From assembly GCF_051020765.1 (NCBI RefSeq), contig NC_134941.1:7068001-7132000 (forward strand): a stretch of DNA of 64,000 nt, written 5' to 3'. Position 1 is the stretch's first letter. Each line of letters starts with the position of its first letter. This document shows positions 62,207 through 64,000 of the stretch, piece after piece. The notes below the pieces were generated by a model. The model did not search any database. It had not been told where the DNA came from and saw only the letters and a list, made by a program, of their open reading frames with translations. The position numbers and the translations under genes are program-made. Source of the DNA: Lasioglossum baleicum. Taxonomy: Eukaryota; Arthropoda; Insecta; Hymenoptera; Halictidae.

Positions 62207-63190
62207 TTTTCTGTAATTTTAAATAAAACAAAAATTTAATTAAATCAAAATAAGTTTGTCATTCAAAATAACAAGGGTTTGCGAATGTTATACATTAATT
62301 CGGGAAACATTGCAGCTTAGAAATAGGAAAATAAATGAAGATATTACGACATAATAAATACAAATTTCAAATATGAGTAAAAATGCAGAATAATAAATTA
62401 CATTTCAAATATTAATTACTATTTAACCAATAATAATCTACAGTAACCTATTCTCGCATGATGCCGCTACGACCAAAAGAAACACAGATTTACACAAATA
62501 ACTTGCGATAGAAACGAAATGTTGCTGAAGAGGGATGTAATCTATGTATATACGTCACGAGCCTCTACCAAAAAAATTCATGCTGCCTGTAGATATCAGA
62601 CATTGCACAGTGATATTATTCATTATTGTTGCATTGAAATGCGCAGTAGCTTTTATATACGCGGTGAAATGTAATAAAATAGCAACAAACGTCCCGTATA
62701 TCGCGATTTCATTGACGTTGACTTTTCTATTTATACATAGAACGTTAATCGAGTTATTAAGAAGAACGATGTCGAATTATCTCTGCTACATACCTGTTTA
62801 AACGACGTGCTCGTTTAAATGGAAGCAACGTGAATACTCTCGTTTCGACGTTCTTCCAACAATGAACATTGGACAACACTGTTCGTTGGTAGTTTTAACA
62901 CAGTCATAGTCAGCTGATAGGTAGGGCGCATGCGTGGTAGGAAGGGAATACATAAGAAAATTCCAGTTACTCCCTGTCGATTAAAGTACGAATGATACGC
63001 ATTTGTTGGTCAATTATTAAATGATCAATGGCAAACGTACATCGTGTTTAGTTCACGTACAACTCTTATCTAGTTTCTCTAAAAGTAACCTTCTATACCA
63101 GTGCGTATAAAGGTTGCAACCTAAGCGGACATTTAATAAGTACTCTCTCGTGATCTTTCTTTTCAAATATAAATACTATATTCAGTAACC
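62207..63190. promoter_or_regulatory. Bidirectional ferritin intergenic/promoter region
   Basis: About 1 kb between the two ferritin start codons. It must hold both promoters, the Fer2LCH 5' untranslated exon and the Fer1HCH leader with its IRE. I see no IRE for Fer2LCH: the one minus-strand CAGTGT, near 62876, lacks a pairing stem. No clear TATA box was found at a certain position. Confidence 0.6.
63085..63117 (+). promoter_or_regulatory. Iron-responsive element in Fer1HCH 5' leader
   Basis: Canonical hairpin. The loop CAGUGC (63099-63104) sits on a perfect 5-bp upper stem (TATAC with GTATA). An unpaired C at 63093 forms the bulge, and a perfect 6-bp lower stem (AACCTT with AAGGTT) follows; two further pairs (U-G, G-C) extend it. 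This is the exact geometry bound by iron regulatory protein. When iron is low, IRP binding would block translation of the ferritin heavy chain. Position in the mature mRNA is inferred, since the transcript start and any leader intron are unmapped. Confidence 0.93.
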
Positions 63191-63260
63191 ATGAAGCCGA
63201 TTTACGTCTTATTCGTCACTTTCTTTTGCATTGTTGGATCGCTGGGAGAAGAACTGCAAT
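63191..63260 (+). CDS. Fer1HCH: Secreted ferritin heavy chain homologue (Fer1HCH), first coding exon only
   Basis: The first exon encodes MKPIYVLFVTFFCIVGSLGE followed by ELQ and one base of Cys, then the donor GTAAGT at 63261. The hydrophobic start is a signal peptide, and EELQC is the usual mature start of insect ferritin heavy chains. The assignment rests on three things: this short sequence, the head-to-head position with Fer2LCH (the conserved arrangement of the two insect ferritin genes), and the iron-responsive element 75 bases upstream of the ATG. The ferroxidase helices lie right of the window; nothing between 63261 and 64000 looks like the next exon. Confidence 0.85.
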
Positions 63261-64000
63261 GTAAGTATTCGAAATATTTCTTAAATCATTGTAATATTCT
63301 TTGTGCGTGTGTGTATTATATCTCTGAAACAGTTGTTGAGGTTAACGTTACATATATGTACTCCTATTTATGTATGTATACTTTCCATTGTCCTGTATCC
63401 TTTCTGTTTACGAGATCGATGTTGTTGTCCTTCGCGCATGTTATGGAAAAAAATGCTCGACATATATACGCGGTTATTAATGATAATAACTGCGTATAAA
63501 TAATAATATTAACCTCTTAATTTAGAACGTTAATATTTATGCATACATGTACATATTTCGCCGCGTTGCACAACATGTAAATCTAACACGCATTACGTTT
63601 TATAAACAACTTCTTTGGGTACTGGTTCATTCATATATTGTATTTACACATAGTAGAGATTTGTTTTCCATTCGTTTCTACCGAATGAAACGTCAAATGG
63701 TTATATAAAATTCAAATATTATCAGTAAGAAATAAAAATTGAATGACCATAGTAGCAAATGTTAGTGACCCGCGATTGTAAAAATTGCAGTTTTCCGCTT
63801 ACTGCCTCAGTGAATTGCTCACATTTTATTACATCTAGTCATCTATGTAGCAAGCTTCTATAATTATTTTTTATAATCTACTATACAGTGTATAAAGTTC
63901 AGTGTAATGATGACTATAATATTGGGTTTCCTGTTAGTCATTTCCACAGAAGGCAAATGATATCATTATCTTGTTCCTTTTTTAATGCTGTGGTACCATT
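63261..64000. other. Fer1HCH intron 1 (partial)
   Basis: Begins with GTAAGT and runs off the window; no second exon is recognisable. Confidence 0.6.

Noticed and set aside
62544..62801. 85-codon plus-strand frame between the ferritin genes with hydrophobic segments
   Set aside because: Lies in the ferritin promoter/leader region; no recognised family and no supporting splice or promoter signal. Hydrophobic composition is expected from AT-rich DNA.
62870..62890. CAGTGT on the minus strand as a Fer2LCH iron-responsive element
   Set aside because: The flanking five bases do not pair and no bulged C is in place.

Overview
The window is AT-rich insect nuclear DNA. Intact genes have short coding exons with GT/AG introns. 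The mix of genes (three intronless CYP9-type P450s, membralin, PLC-gamma and a divergent pair of secreted ferritins) suggests Hymenoptera, most likely a bee; I cannot name the species. There is no rRNA, CRISPR array or convincing tRNA.

Positions 1-47144 are one very large minus-strand gene, membralin (TMEM259). I placed nine coding exons by splice sites, matching codon phase and the conserved protein; the 3' end lies off the left edge. Two introns are giant: 3205-22785 (19.6 kb) and 22870-40113 (17.2 kb). The 19.6-kb intron holds degraded DNA transposons: hAT-like elements with 8-bp target duplications, long-inverted-repeat MITEs with TA duplications, a pogo-like MITE and an unclassified element with 37-bp terminal inverted repeats.

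The 17.2-kb intron holds a nested cluster of three intact CYP9-family P450 genes (29788-31341, 34134-35678, 37849-39384). All are on the same strand as their host. A fourth, decayed CYP9 relic (about 33458-33700) carries two in-frame stops. A deleted hAT element with clear terminal repeats and an 8-bp target duplication sits between the second and third P450.

The right part is compact. A DH-PH RhoGEF (48939-51067, +, 8 coding exons) and phospholipase C gamma (52955-59241, +, 18 coding exons, 1192 aa) are followed by the ferritin pair: Fer2LCH (61353-62206, -) and the first coding exon of Fer1HCH (63191-63260, +). A perfectly paired iron-responsive element lies in the presumed Fer1HCH 5' leader (63085-63117).

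Functionally this is a housekeeping and signalling neighbourhood (ER quality control, Rho and phosphoinositide signalling, iron storage) with a detoxification-type P450 cluster embedded in an intron of an ER-quality-control gene. The most notable observations are that nested arrangement, the P450 relic, the altered phosphotyrosine pocket in the N-terminal SH2 domain of PLC-gamma, and the layered DNA-transposon families.
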